Below are positions 1 to 5,504 of a stretch of 5,616 nucleotides of DNA, piece after piece; the stretch's first letter is position 1; each line of letters starts with the position of its first letter. Position numbers and translations under genes: made by a program. Source of the DNA: an uncultured Sphingomonas sp. (GTDB lineage: Bacteria > Pseudomonadota > Alphaproteobacteria > Sphingomonadales > Sphingomonadaceae); NCBI GenBank assembly GCA_934555855.1, contig CAKTFL010000162.1:1-5616 (forward strand), written 5' to 3'. The notes below the pieces were generated by a model. It saw nothing but the letters and a program-made list of their open reading frames with translations. It was not told the origin of the DNA and did not search any database.

Positions 1-57
1 ATCGAAGCCGGTTCTTTCCACGCCCACTTCCGTTCGGGCTGAGCTTATCGAAGCCCT
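1..57. repeat. Dispersed intergenic repeat, one copy plus an edge fragment
   Basis: The segment at 31-57 reads cgttcgggctgagcttat followed by cgaagccctg. The last nine bases of its core, atcgaagcc (47-55), also occur at 1-9, which looks like the end of a second copy cut by the window edge, 46 bases away. The core can fold as gctt-atcg-aagc (43-54) or pair gggct with agccc (36-40 with 52-56). From memory, closely similar sequences of the form 'tgagcttgtcgaagg' are abundant between genes in sphingomonads and some other high-GC bacteria. The repeat itself is seen here; its membership of that class is recalled and was not searched. Confidence 0.55.
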
Positions 58-94
58 GCCTTTGTCGATGCGGAGGGACCGTCATGTGGGGCGC

Positions 95-171
95 CGCGGC
101 AAAGCCGCGTCGTCGGTCGGCGCGAGAGCGCCGCCGGCCGTGCCGGCGCGTCACTGGCTATGCCAGCGACG
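95..171. repeat. Cluster of four consecutive short-loop hairpins
   Basis: Four perfect or near-perfect inverted repeats follow each other almost without gaps. They are cgcggc/gccgcg (95-100 with 104-109, loop aaa), cggcgc/gcgccg (118-123 with 128-133, loop gaga), gccggc/gccggc (133-138 with 142-147, loop cgt), and ctggc/gccag (154-158 with 162-166, loop tat). The last is extended outward by cgtc/gacg (149-152 with 168-171) across one mismatch. The stem sequences differ from each other, so this is a series of separate hairpins and not a tandem repeat. It lies about 140 bases beyond the stop of the small exported-protein gene at 314-550. No T-run follows, so a simple intrinsic terminator is not indicated. 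Confidence 0.6.
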
Positions 172-313
172 TGCGCGCCGCGCGGTGGGAGCCGGAACGA
201 CCCGTGGCGAAATCGTTGTGGCTGCTGCCTTCCGGCCCTGACCAGGTTGGCGACGACCACGCCCGCCCGACTCCCGCGCGCCCTATGGCGGAGCCGGGCG
301 GATCGATCAAGGC
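172..313. other. Non-coding stretch, nothing recognised
   Basis: Between the hairpin cluster and the stop codon at 314 I find no reading frame with a plausible ribosome binding site or recognisable protein. The short frames that cross it on either strand are arginine- and proline-rich, as expected for noise in GC-rich DNA. It is probably the 3' untranslated or intergenic region downstream of the minus-strand gene at 314-550. Confidence 0.5.
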
Positions 314-550
314 TTAGCGATACGTGCGGACCGTGCGGCAGACCCGCTCGCGATGGCCATGGCGCCGCTCGACGCGGCAGACCCGGCGCGTCTGTACGTG
401 CCGATTGTGGTATCGGCGGTCGTCATGGCGGACCACCGTGCGCTCGCGGACAACGACCCGCTCCTGCGCCGCGGCCGGCGTGGCGATGGCGACGGGAGCA
501 AGGCCGGTGAACAGGGTCAGCCCGGCCGCAGCCAGCGTGAACAGCTTCAT
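314..550 (-). CDS. Small exported basic protein with C-terminal Cys-x12-Cys
   Basis: This 78-residue protein begins with a clear Sec signal peptide: MKLF, a hydrophobic stretch to about residue 22, and an AAA-Q cleavage site near 28/29. The mature part is about 50 residues, rich in Arg, His and Val (QERVVVRERTVV...), and ends in a segment with Cys58 and Cys71 separated by 12 residues, closing with RTVRTYR. These are its only cysteines. The start at 550 is fixed by AAGGAG eight bases upstream and by the signal peptide; a longer in-frame extension to 898 runs through the neighbouring gene and is rejected. It lies 25 bases after the gene at 576-926 and is probably co-transcribed with it. I do not recognise a characterised family. 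A periplasmic protein with a disulfide and affinity for an anionic surface or metal is an inference only. Confidence 0.8.
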   Translation of the reverse strand: MKLFTLAAAGLTLFTGLAPVAIATPAAAQERVVVRERTVVRHDDRRYHNRHVQTRRVCRVERRHGHRERVCRTVRTYR

Positions 551-556
551 GTGAAT

Positions 557-564
557 ATCTCCTT
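557..564 (-). promoter_or_regulatory. Ribosome binding site deciding the start at 550
   Basis: Read on the minus strand this is AAGGAGAT, with the core AAGGAG eight bases before the ATG at 550-548. It is a near-ideal Shine-Dalgarno sequence. It settles the start of the 78-residue protein inside a much longer open frame. Confidence 0.8.
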
Positions 565-575
565 CGGTGTAATCG

Positions 576-926
576 TCAGTAGGTGCGGAAACAGCGGCGG
601 ACCGGGCCGTAATAGCCGGGCTGAAGGCGGCACACGACGCGCGGGCGGCCGTAATAGCCCCGTCCGTCATAGCCCCGCGACCGATGCCGATCACCGCCGC
701 GATAGCCGCGACGATCCCGGTAACCGCGATAATCGCCACGATACCCGTACGCCCCGCGATAGCCGCGGTCGTAACCGGGTCGGTAGCCGTTGTCGCCGCG
801 ATAGCTCCGACCCCGCCAGTCCTGATGATAGCGGTCGCGATCGCCAGCGCGTTGCGCCTCGGCGGGGATTGCCGCGATCGTTCCGGCGGCGAGCGCACCG
901 GCGCCCAGCAGAACCGTCAGCTTCAT
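576..926 (-). CDS. Small exported Arg/Gly/Tyr-rich protein with C-terminal Cys-x12-Cys
   Basis: This 116-residue protein has an N-terminal signal peptide (MKLTVLLGAG, hydrophobic to about residue 20, AEA-Q cleavage near 24/25). A low-complexity central region of about residues 30-93 is built from irregular YRG, GYR and DRG units, followed by a short C-terminal segment with Cys99 and Cys112 and the ending CFRTY. These are the only cysteines. The AAGGAG at 936-941 sits nine bases from the ATG. It is the first gene of a pair with 314-550, whose C-terminus has the same cysteine spacing. It resembles many uncharacterised exported RG/Y-rich proteins of sphingomonads. I see no RcnB-type tryptophan motif. 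The function is unknown; the basic composition suggests binding to the envelope or a polyanion. Confidence 0.75.
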   Translation of the reverse strand: MKLTVLLGAGALAAGTIAAIPAEAQRAGDRDRYHQDWRGRSYRGDNGYRPGYDRGYRGAYGYRGDYRGYRDRRGYRGGDRHRSRGYDGRGYYGRPRVVCRLQPGYYGPVRRCFRTY

Positions 927-934
927 GGTGCCTT

Positions 935-941
935 ACTCCTT
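935..941 (-). promoter_or_regulatory. Ribosome binding site for the gene at 576-926
   Basis: On the minus strand the sequence is AAGGAGT, with the AAGGAG core nine bases upstream of the ATG at 926. It supports this start and therefore the signal peptide. Confidence 0.7.
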
Positions 942-951
942 CGATACGCGC

Positions 952-969
952 CCGCGAGAACGCTCGCGG
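952..969 (-). promoter_or_regulatory. GC-rich hairpin between ferredoxin gene and small-protein pair
   Basis: A perfect 7-base stem, ccgcgag (952-958) with ctcgcgg (963-969), closes a 4-base loop. It lies 76 bases past the ferredoxin stop and 26 bases before the ATG at 926. No T-run follows on the minus strand. It may terminate or protect the end of the desulfurase-ferredoxin transcript, or it may be a structure in the leader of the small-protein genes. I could not identify a convincing promoter for the small genes in 927-1044. Confidence 0.45.
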
Positions 970-1044
970 ACATGTGGGCACCTTGCGGCCAGGGCCATGG
1001 ACCGATGCTGAACCCCGCGTTGTGCAAACGTCAGAAAGGCAGGG

Positions 1045-1353
1045 TCAGCCGGGTATCCGAACGGTGATGGCGCCCAGCTCGGCGGTCAGCCGGACCTGGC
1101 AGGCGAGACGGCTGGTCCGGGTCGCGCCGGGCGCTAGGTCGAGCAGATCTTCCTCTTCCGCGCTGGCCGGTGGCAGCCGATCGAAGTCGGCCCGATCGAC
1201 GATCACGTGACAGGTGGCACAGGCCATGTCGCCGTTGCACGTCCCTTCCAGCGGCTGGCCGGCGGCCTGAGCCACGTCGAGCAAACGGGCGCCCTCAGCG
1301 CCTTGCGCCCGGGTGACACGGCCGCCCCTCCCGATGAAACTGACCGCGATCAC
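1045..1353 (-). CDS. [2Fe-2S] ferredoxin, adrenodoxin/Isc type
   Basis: The 102-residue protein matches the usual length of single-domain [2Fe-2S] ferredoxins. The cluster ligands are visible as C39-x5-C45-x2-C48 (in TCNGDMACATCHV) and a fourth cysteine at residue 85 in RLACQV, with the acidic stretch SAEEEDLLDL between them. This is the pattern of vertebrate-type/Isc ferredoxins, which pass single electrons from an NAD(P)H reductase to Fe-S cluster assembly or to cytochromes P450. The GTG start overlaps the desulfurase 2 stop (GTGA), indicating translational coupling. A longer in-frame extension to 1641 reads across desulfurase 2 and is noise. Placement directly behind two cysteine desulfurases favours a role in Fe-S or sulfur-transfer chemistry over a P450 partnership, by analogy with fdx in isc operons. 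No reductase is present in the window. Confidence 0.93.
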   Translation of the reverse strand: MIAVSFIGRGGRVTRAQGAEGARLLDVAQAAGQPLEGTCNGDMACATCHVIVDRADFDRLPPASAEEEDLLDLAPGATRTSRLACQVRLTAELGAITVRIPG

Positions 1354-2429
1354 GCCCCAGCTGCCTGCACGATGCGGTCGAGCGCAGTCGCAAGCTCGTC
1401 CTCGGTCGTATAGCGGCCCCAGCCCAGCCGGATCGAGCCGCGCGCTACGGCGTCTGGCAGTCCGATCGCCTGCAGCACATGGCTCGGTCGCCCCGAGCCA
1501 CTCGCACAGGCAGAGCCGGCGGAAAAAGCGACGTCGCGCAGGTCCGACATGAGCCGAGCGACGTCGAGACCCGGCAGGCGGACGTTGAGGTTGCCGTGGT
1601 AGCGGTGACAGGTCGAGCCGTTCACCTCCCACTTCCCCCAATCAAACCGCTCCAGCGCAACGGTCCAGAGCCGTTCCACATGGATGCGATCCTGCTCCAA
1701 CCGCCCGGCGATCAACCCCGCCGCTGCGCCGAATCCCGCGCACAAGGCCGGGCTCAGCGTGCCCGAGCGGCCGGCAACTTCCTGCATCCCGCCATGCAGC
1801 AGCGGATCGAGTCGGACCCCGTCGCGAACCCACAGGGCACCGATCCCCTTGGGCCCGTAGACCTTATGTGCCGAGACGGCGATCAGGTCGGCCGTGCCAG
1901 GTATCGGCTCGCGGCCAAAGCCCTGGACCGCATCGCACAGGAACTGCGCCCCGACCGCATGGGCGAGGTCGGCCAGGGCGGCGACCGGCTGGATCACGCC
2001 GATCTCGTTGTTGACCAGCATCGCCGCGACAAGCCCCGTGCCGGGCCGGATCGCCTCTGCCGCCCGGTCGAGGTCGACCAGACCGTCCGGCCCGACCGGC
2101 AACACCGTGACCTGCCGGCCACCGCGCGCCTCTGCGGCGGACGTGTCGAGCACGGCGGCGTGTTCGGTCGCGATCGTTACGATCGGTCCGGCAGTGCCCT
2201 TGATCGCCCAATTGAGCGCCTCGGTGGCCCCGCTGGTGAACGCGACCGTGCCGCCAATCGGCAGCGATCGGGCAATCTGGTCACGGGCCACCTCGACGGC
2301 CGCGCGTGCGCGGCGTCCCTCGCGATGCGGCGAGTGCGGGTTGCCGAATCCTTCGCGCAGCCACGGCACCATCGCCTCGAACGCCTCCGGTGCGAGCGGC
2401 GTGGTTGCCTGGTAATCCAGATAGGTCAT
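1350..2429 (-). CDS. Cysteine desulfurase 2 (class V aminotransferase fold, NifS/IscS type)
   Basis: This 359-residue PLP enzyme should convert cysteine to alanine while forming an enzyme persulfide. Visible motifs, in order, are YLDYQATTP (3-11), FTSGATEALN (64-73), TEHAAVLD with the PLP-stacking His90, NNEIGVIQP (140-148), CDAVQGFG with Asp166 and Gln169, SAHKVYGPKGIGAL with the PLP lysine Lys189, RSGTLS (221-226), and SAGSACASGSGRPSHVL with the likely catalytic Cys308. The long cysteine loop marks it as a group I (IscS/NifS) and not a SufS enzyme. At 359 residues it is shorter than E. coli IscS (404), ending soon after WGRYTTEDE, so the IscS tail that contacts IscU appears absent. The ATG overlaps the stop of desulfurase 1 (ATGA), and its own stop overlaps the ferredoxin start. 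Function as a desulfurase is well supported; the sulfur acceptor is unknown. Confidence 0.93.
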   Translation of the reverse strand: MTYLDYQATTPLAPEAFEAMVPWLREGFGNPHSPHREGRRARAAVEVARDQIARSLPIGGTVAFTSGATEALNWAIKGTAGPIVTIATEHAAVLDTSAAEARGGRQVTVLPVGPDGLVDLDRAAEAIRPGTGLVAAMLVNNEIGVIQPVAALADLAHAVGAQFLCDAVQGFGREPIPGTADLIAVSAHKVYGPKGIGALWVRDGVRLDPLLHGGMQEVAGRSGTLSPALCAGFGAAAGLIAGRLEQDRIHVERLWTVALERFDWGKWEVNGSTCHRYHGNLNVRLPGLDVARLMSDLRDVAFSAGSACASGSGRPSHVLQAIGLPDAVARGSIRLGWGRYTTEDELATALDRIVQAAGA

Positions 2430-3493
2430 GCTGCAAACCGACCCGTCGCGCGCGCCACGGCGCGCCAGGCGGCGATGAAGCGTTCCACCTCAGCGTCAGT
2501 CGTGGAACGGCCGAAGCTGACCCGAATTACCTCTCGCCCCGCCTCGTCCGACCAGCCGAGCGCCGCCAGCACATGGCTGGGCTTGAGGCTGCCGCTGGAG
2601 CAGGCGCTGCCCGCCGACACCGCAATGCCGGCCAGGTCAAGCCGGATCAGCTGCGCCGCCGCCGGTGTGCCGGGCAACCGATAGGCGCCGATGGCGGAAT
2701 GCCGGGCCGAGGCGCCGGCAACCACCTCGCCGCCCGACCGCGTGATCGCGTCATCGACCCGCGCGCGCAGCGTCGCCCAATGTTCGACCGGCTCCGGCTC
2801 CGCCAGCGCGGCGGCATAGCCCATGGCAGCAGGCAGGTTCTCGGTGCCCGGCCGATAGCCGCGCTCCTGTCCGCCGCTCGGCCGGAGCAAACGCAAGTCG
2901 CGGACGAGCAGCGCGCCGATGCCCGGCGGCCCACCGCGCTTGTGCGCCGACAGCGCGACCAGGTCAGCATGGGCGGCGACCTCCGGATCGATGCCGGCCG
3001 GCATCTGCGCGGCGTCGACGAGCAGGGGGCAGCCGGCGGCATGGGCAGCCTCGGCAAGCGCTGCGATCGGCTGGCGCACCCCCGTCTCACTATTCGCCCA
3101 TTGCACACCAACCAATGTGCCGGGCGTTAGCGCGACAAGGGTGGCGGGATCGACGACGCCGTCCGTGCCCACGGGCAGCACCCGTGCGCCCTCGCCCGCA
3201 GCACGGATCGCGGCATCATGCTCTACCGCACTGATCGCGACCGTCGGCGCGGTCGTCCGGCCGAGCGCCATCGCCAGCGATTCGCTCGCGCCGCTGGTCA
3301 GCAGGACCTCGCCGGCCCAGCCACAGGCACGGCCGATCCGCTCCCTGGCCTGTTCAAGCGACGCCCGGGCCGCACGGCCCGGAGCATGAGGGCTCGACGG
3401 ATTTGCCCAGATTTCAATACCCGCCAGCATCGCGGCGCGCGCGGTGGCAGTAACGGGCGTGGTCGCGGCATGGTCGAGATAGATACGGGACAA
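2426..3493 (-). CDS. Cysteine desulfurase 1 (NifS/IscS type, TTG start)
   Basis: This 355-residue protein is the first gene of the operon. Motifs are RIYLDHAATTPV (3-14), LLTSGASESLAM (64-75), VEHDAAIRA with His92, NSETGVRQP (134-142), VDAAQMPAG with Asp160 and Gln163, SAHKRGGPPGIGAL with the PLP lysine Lys185, ERGYRPGTENL (210-220), and SAGSACSSGSLKPSHVL with the likely catalytic Cys298, followed by VSFGRSTT. All key residues of group I desulfurases are present. I chose the TTG at 3493 because the family's conserved N-terminus begins right there and no ATG or GTG lies between it and the divergent promoter region. The frame stays open to 3727, but that part overlaps the hydrolase gene and has no desulfurase similarity. 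It differs clearly from desulfurase 2 (PGTEN against SGTLS), so this is not a recent duplication. Confidence 0.92.
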   Translation of the reverse strand: MSRIYLDHAATTPVTATARAAMLAGIEIWANPSSPHAPGRAARASLEQARERIGRACGWAGEVLLTSGASESLAMALGRTTAPTVAISAVEHDAAIRAAGEGARVLPVGTDGVVDPATLVALTPGTLVGVQWANSETGVRQPIAALAEAAHAAGCPLLVDAAQMPAGIDPEVAAHADLVALSAHKRGGPPGIGALLVRDLRLLRPSGGQERGYRPGTENLPAAMGYAAALAEPEPVEHWATLRARVDDAITRSGGEVVAGASARHSAIGAYRLPGTPAAAQLIRLDLAGIAVSAGSACSSGSLKPSHVLAALGWSDEAGREVIRVSFGRSTTDAEVERFIAAWRAVARATGRFAA

Positions 3494-3512
3494 GCGGGCC
3501 GGCTCTGAAGAA

Positions 3513-3540
3513 TTGCGCGAAGGGGCTTGCCACCTATATA
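3513..3540 (+). promoter_or_regulatory. Probable promoter of the alpha/beta hydrolase gene
   Basis: TTGCGC (3513-3518) and TATATA (3535-3540) are separated by 16 bases, resembling a housekeeping-sigma promoter, and would start a transcript near 3547 with a leader of about 45 bases. The TATATA box is palindromic and could also act as the -10 of the minus-strand desulfurase operon, but I see only a poor -35 for that direction (GTGGAG, 3563-3558). The 100-base divergent gap 3494-3593 holds no other obvious operator. Confidence 0.45.
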
Positions 3541-3593
3541 GCGCCCATCGTCCAGCGCTCCACCCGGGCGCGCGCCAGCACTCGCGAGTTTTC

Positions 3594-4250
3594 ATGCCCG
3601 AAGTCATTTTTCCCGGCCCCGAAGGCCGCCTGGAGGGGCGTTTTGCCCCCGCCCCTCGTCCCCGCGCGCCGGTCGCGATGATCCTGCACCCGCACCCGTC
3701 CTCGGGCGGCACGATGAACAACCGCATCGTACAGGAGCTCTACAAGACCTTCCAACGCCGCGGCTTCGCGACGCTCCGCTTCAACTTTCGCGGCGTCGGC
3801 AAGAGCCAGGGCGTGTTCGACAATGGCGTCGGCGAGCTGTCCGATGCCGCAAGCGCGCTCGACTGGGTGCAAAGCTTCCACCCGGAAGCGTCAACCACCT
3901 GGATCGCGGGCGTCAGCTTCGGCGCGTGGATCGGGATGCAGCTGCTGATGCGCCGGCCGGAAATCCGGGGATTCATCTCCATCGCGCCGCCCGCGAACAT
4001 GTATGATTTCACCTTCCTGGCGCCCTGCCCCTCCTCGGGCATCATCATCCAGGGCGAAGGCGATGAGGTCGCAACGCCGGCCGCAACGCAGAAGCTGGTC
4101 GACAAGCTCCGCACCCAGAAGCACATTACGATTCACCACGACACGATCCCGAAAGCCAATCACTTCTTCGAGCATGAAATGCCCGAACTGATGGGCAGCG
4201 TGGACAAGTATCTGGACATGAGACTCGATCCGAACTCGCCGATCCGGTGA
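3594..4250 (+). CDS. Alpha/beta hydrolase, dienelactone hydrolase-like (COG2945 type)
   Basis: The 218-residue protein has the complete hydrolase signature: HPHP oxyanion-side motif at 32-35, FNFRGVGKSQG (63-73), nucleophile Ser108 in GVSFG, probable acid Asp157 in GEGDEV, and His190 in ANHFFEH. There is no signal peptide, so it is cytoplasmic. Proteins of this form are strongly conserved in alphaproteobacteria, and I recall them beside a cysteine desulfurase or suf genes; the substrate is unknown. The ATG at 3594 begins the family's typical N-terminus (MPEVIFPGPEGRLEGR). Its ribosome binding site is weak, with only GAG at 3586-3588 inside a ctcgcgag palindrome. An upstream in-frame TTG at 3513 falls in the promoter and is rejected. 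It is transcribed away from the desulfurase operon and converges on the dehydratase gene. Confidence 0.93.
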   Translation: MPEVIFPGPEGRLEGRFAPAPRPRAPVAMILHPHPSSGGTMNNRIVQELYKTFQRRGFATLRFNFRGVGKSQGVFDNGVGELSDAASALDWVQSFHPEASTTWIAGVSFGAWIGMQLLMRRPEIRGFISIAPPANMYDFTFLAPCPSSGIIIQGEGDEVATPAATQKLVDKLRTQKHITIHHDTIPKANHFFEHEMPELMGSVDKYLDMRLDPNSPIR

Positions 4251-4252
4251 GG

Positions 4253-4298
4253 CTCGTTGCAGCGGATTAGCCAAGCTAATCCGCGCATTGGCAACGAG
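4253..4298 (+). terminator. Nested stem-loop just after the hydrolase stop
   Basis: A perfect 10-base stem, gcggattagc (4262-4271) with gctaatccgc (4275-4284), closes a 3-base loop caa. It is framed by a second perfect 8-base stem, ctcgttgc (4253-4260) with gcaacgag (4291-4298). The two are joined by one unpaired base on the left and six on the right. It begins two bases after the hydrolase stop. No T-run follows, so it may act as a 3' end-protecting structure or factor-assisted terminator, in either direction. Confidence 0.6.
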
Positions 4299-4307
4299 TC
4301 CGGTTAG

Positions 4308-4395
4308 CGGCGCCTATCCGGCGCCGACTGGCGGCATGGGCTTTGCCCATACCGGGCCTGCTCTCATCATGCCCGGCCTGTCCCGACATGACAGG
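4308..4395. repeat. Run of four further hairpins in the convergent gap
   Basis: Four inverted repeats follow the nested stem-loop. They are cggcgcc/ggcgccg (4308-4314 with 4320-4326, loop tatcc), atgggc/gcccat (4336-4341 with 4345-4350, loop ttt), ccgggc/gcccgg (4352-4357 with 4371-4376, 13-base loop), and cctgtc/gacagg (4377-4382 with 4390-4395, 7-base loop). Stem sequences are unrelated to each other. Nothing coding is evident in 4251-4460. Confidence 0.55.
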
Positions 4396-4411
4396 TAGCG
4401 GTCAGGCAGGC

Positions 4412-4441
4412 AAAAAGCTCAGCGTCGCGATCCCGATCGCG
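4412..4441 (-). terminator. Possible intrinsic terminator of the dehydratase gene
   Basis: On the minus strand, 20 to 35 bases after the dehydratase stop, a 7-base stem (CGCGATC with GATCGCG, 4441-4435 with 4432-4426, two-base gap) is followed nine bases later by TTTTT (4416-4412). The distance between stem and T-run is longer than ideal, so this is only a weak terminator candidate. Confidence 0.35.
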
Positions 4442-4460
4442 CAGCGGCAATACCGCCCGT

Positions 4461-5429
4461 TCAATCATCGCCAGCCAACACCCGCGCATAGGCCGCCATG
4501 TCGACGTTGCCGCCCGACAGGATGACCAGCGTCCCCGGCTCCAGCGCCACCTTGCCCGCCAGACACGCCGCCAGCGCCACCGCCCCGCCCGGCTCCACGA
4601 CCAGCCGCAACCGCTCGGCCGCCCAGCGTTGGGCAACACGCACCTCCTGTTCCGATACCGCTACGCCGCGCGCATCGCGGCGCGACAGCACGTCGAAGGT
4701 CAGCGGCGACACTCTGGTGGTCTGTAGCGAGTCGCAGGCGGTCGGCTGGGGATTGGGACCGACCGGCTCGATCCAGCTCGCCTCCAGGCTGCGGCGCATG
4801 TCGTCCCACCCCTCTGGCTCGACCACGATGATGCTCGCCTCCGACAGGCCAAGGGCGATCCCTGCCGCCAGGCCACCACCACCGCACGGCACAACGACCC
4901 GGCCCGGCTCGCCCAGCCCCGCCGCCGCCATCTGATGCCGCGCCTCGATCCCGGCGGAGCCCTGCCCCTCGATAATCCAGGGGTCGTCGAAGCTGGGCAC
5001 GAGGGTAGCGCCGCGCGCCTCCGCGAGCCGGGCCGCGATCAACTCGCGGCTCTCGGTCGCGCGGTCATACTCGACCACCTCCGCGCCGAGCTTCAGCGTC
5101 CCCAGCCGCTTGGCGCGTGGCGCGTCCGACGGCATTACGATCGTCGCCGGGATACCGAGTCGCCGCGCCGCCCAGGCGACCCCCTGTGCATGGTTGCCGG
5201 ACGAGAAGGCGACCACGCCCCGCCGGCGCGCCTCGTCGTCCAATGCGGTCAACCGATGCCATGCGCCGCGTATCTTGAACGCGCCAACAGGTTGCAGGCA
5301 TTCGGCCTTGAAAGCGACATCTATGCCGTTGATTTCAAGAGCCAAAAGAGGTGTCGGCGGCAGGATGGCCGCGACCTTGGCGGCGGCGTCTCGAACCCCC
5401 GCCCGCGTCGCTTGTCGCACAATGGTCAC
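4461..5429 (-). CDS. PLP-dependent threonine/serine dehydratase-like enzyme
   Basis: This 322-residue protein belongs to fold-type II PLP enzymes and probably deaminates threonine or serine to the 2-oxo acid and ammonia. Visible features are PTPLLALE (26-33), the PLP lysine Lys52 in GAFKIRGA, SSGNHAQGVAWAARRLG (76-92) binding the cofactor ring and substrate, the phosphate-binding glycine loop CGGGGLAAG (182-190), EPGGAVALA (279-287), and SGGNVD (305-310) near the C-terminus. There is no ACT regulatory domain, so it resembles the short TdcB/serine racemase-type proteins and not biosynthetic IlvA (about 500 residues). The GTG at 5429 is preceded by GGAGA at a 6-base spacing, and the protein begins near the family's usual start. 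The longer frame to 5585 has no similarity and contains the inverted repeat. Serine racemase or a related beta-elimination activity cannot be excluded. Confidence 0.9.
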   Translation of the reverse strand: MTIVRQATRAGVRDAAAKVAAILPPTPLLALEINGIDVAFKAECLQPVGAFKIRGAWHRLTALDDEARRRGVVAFSSGNHAQGVAWAARRLGIPATIVMPSDAPRAKRLGTLKLGAEVVEYDRATESRELIAARLAEARGATLVPSFDDPWIIEGQGSAGIEARHQMAAAGLGEPGRVVVPCGGGGLAAGIALGLSEASIIVVEPEGWDDMRRSLEASWIEPVGPNPQPTACDSLQTTRVSPLTFDVLSRRDARGVAVSEQEVRVAQRWAAERLRLVVEPGGAVALAACLAGKVALEPGTLVILSGGNVDMAAYARVLAGDD

Positions 5430-5435
5430 ATTTTG

Positions 5436-5440
5436 TCTCC
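5436..5440 (-). promoter_or_regulatory. Ribosome binding site for the dehydratase GTG start
   Basis: GGAGA on the minus strand lies six bases before GTG (5429-5427). An ATG two bases further upstream (5431-5429) overlaps the GTG but is followed at once by TGA, so only the GTG gives the protein. Confidence 0.65.
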
Positions 5441-5504
5441 GGGTCCGGATCGCCCGCTTTACACGTGGGTTTGTCGATCCTATGTGCGCCGTCCGCTGCC
5501 CCAT

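Noticed and set aside
665..830. Possible repeat array in the repeated 'cgcgatagc' units
   Set aside because: The spacing is irregular and the units are explained by codons for YRG/GYR-type residues in the exported protein; it is not a CRISPR or intergenic repeat.
551..898. N-terminal extension of the 314-550 gene to 194 residues
   Set aside because: The extension is alanine/isoleucine/threonine noise opposite in frame to the neighbouring gene, while the inner ATG has a strong ribosome binding site and a signal peptide.
353..1210. 285-residue plus-strand open frame
   Set aside because: It lies opposite the two signal-peptide genes and part of the ferredoxin gene, is dominated by Arg, Asp and Ser, and has no recognisable domain. 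It is a shadow of GC-rich coding DNA.
1354..1641. N-terminal extension of the ferredoxin frame
   Set aside because: It reads through desulfurase 2 out of frame; the ferredoxin fold is complete from the GTG at 1353.
1479..2684. 401-residue plus-strand open frame
   Set aside because: It is antisense to both desulfurase genes, whose conserved motifs account for the sequence; the antisense protein shows no domain.
3513..3593. Upstream TTG start for the hydrolase
   Set aside because: It overlaps the probable -35/-10 region, and the conserved hydrolase N-terminus begins at the ATG at 3594.
3494..3727. N-terminal extension of desulfurase 1 (including an ATG at 3595)
   Set aside because: The added residues show no family similarity and overlap the hydrolase start and the divergent promoter.
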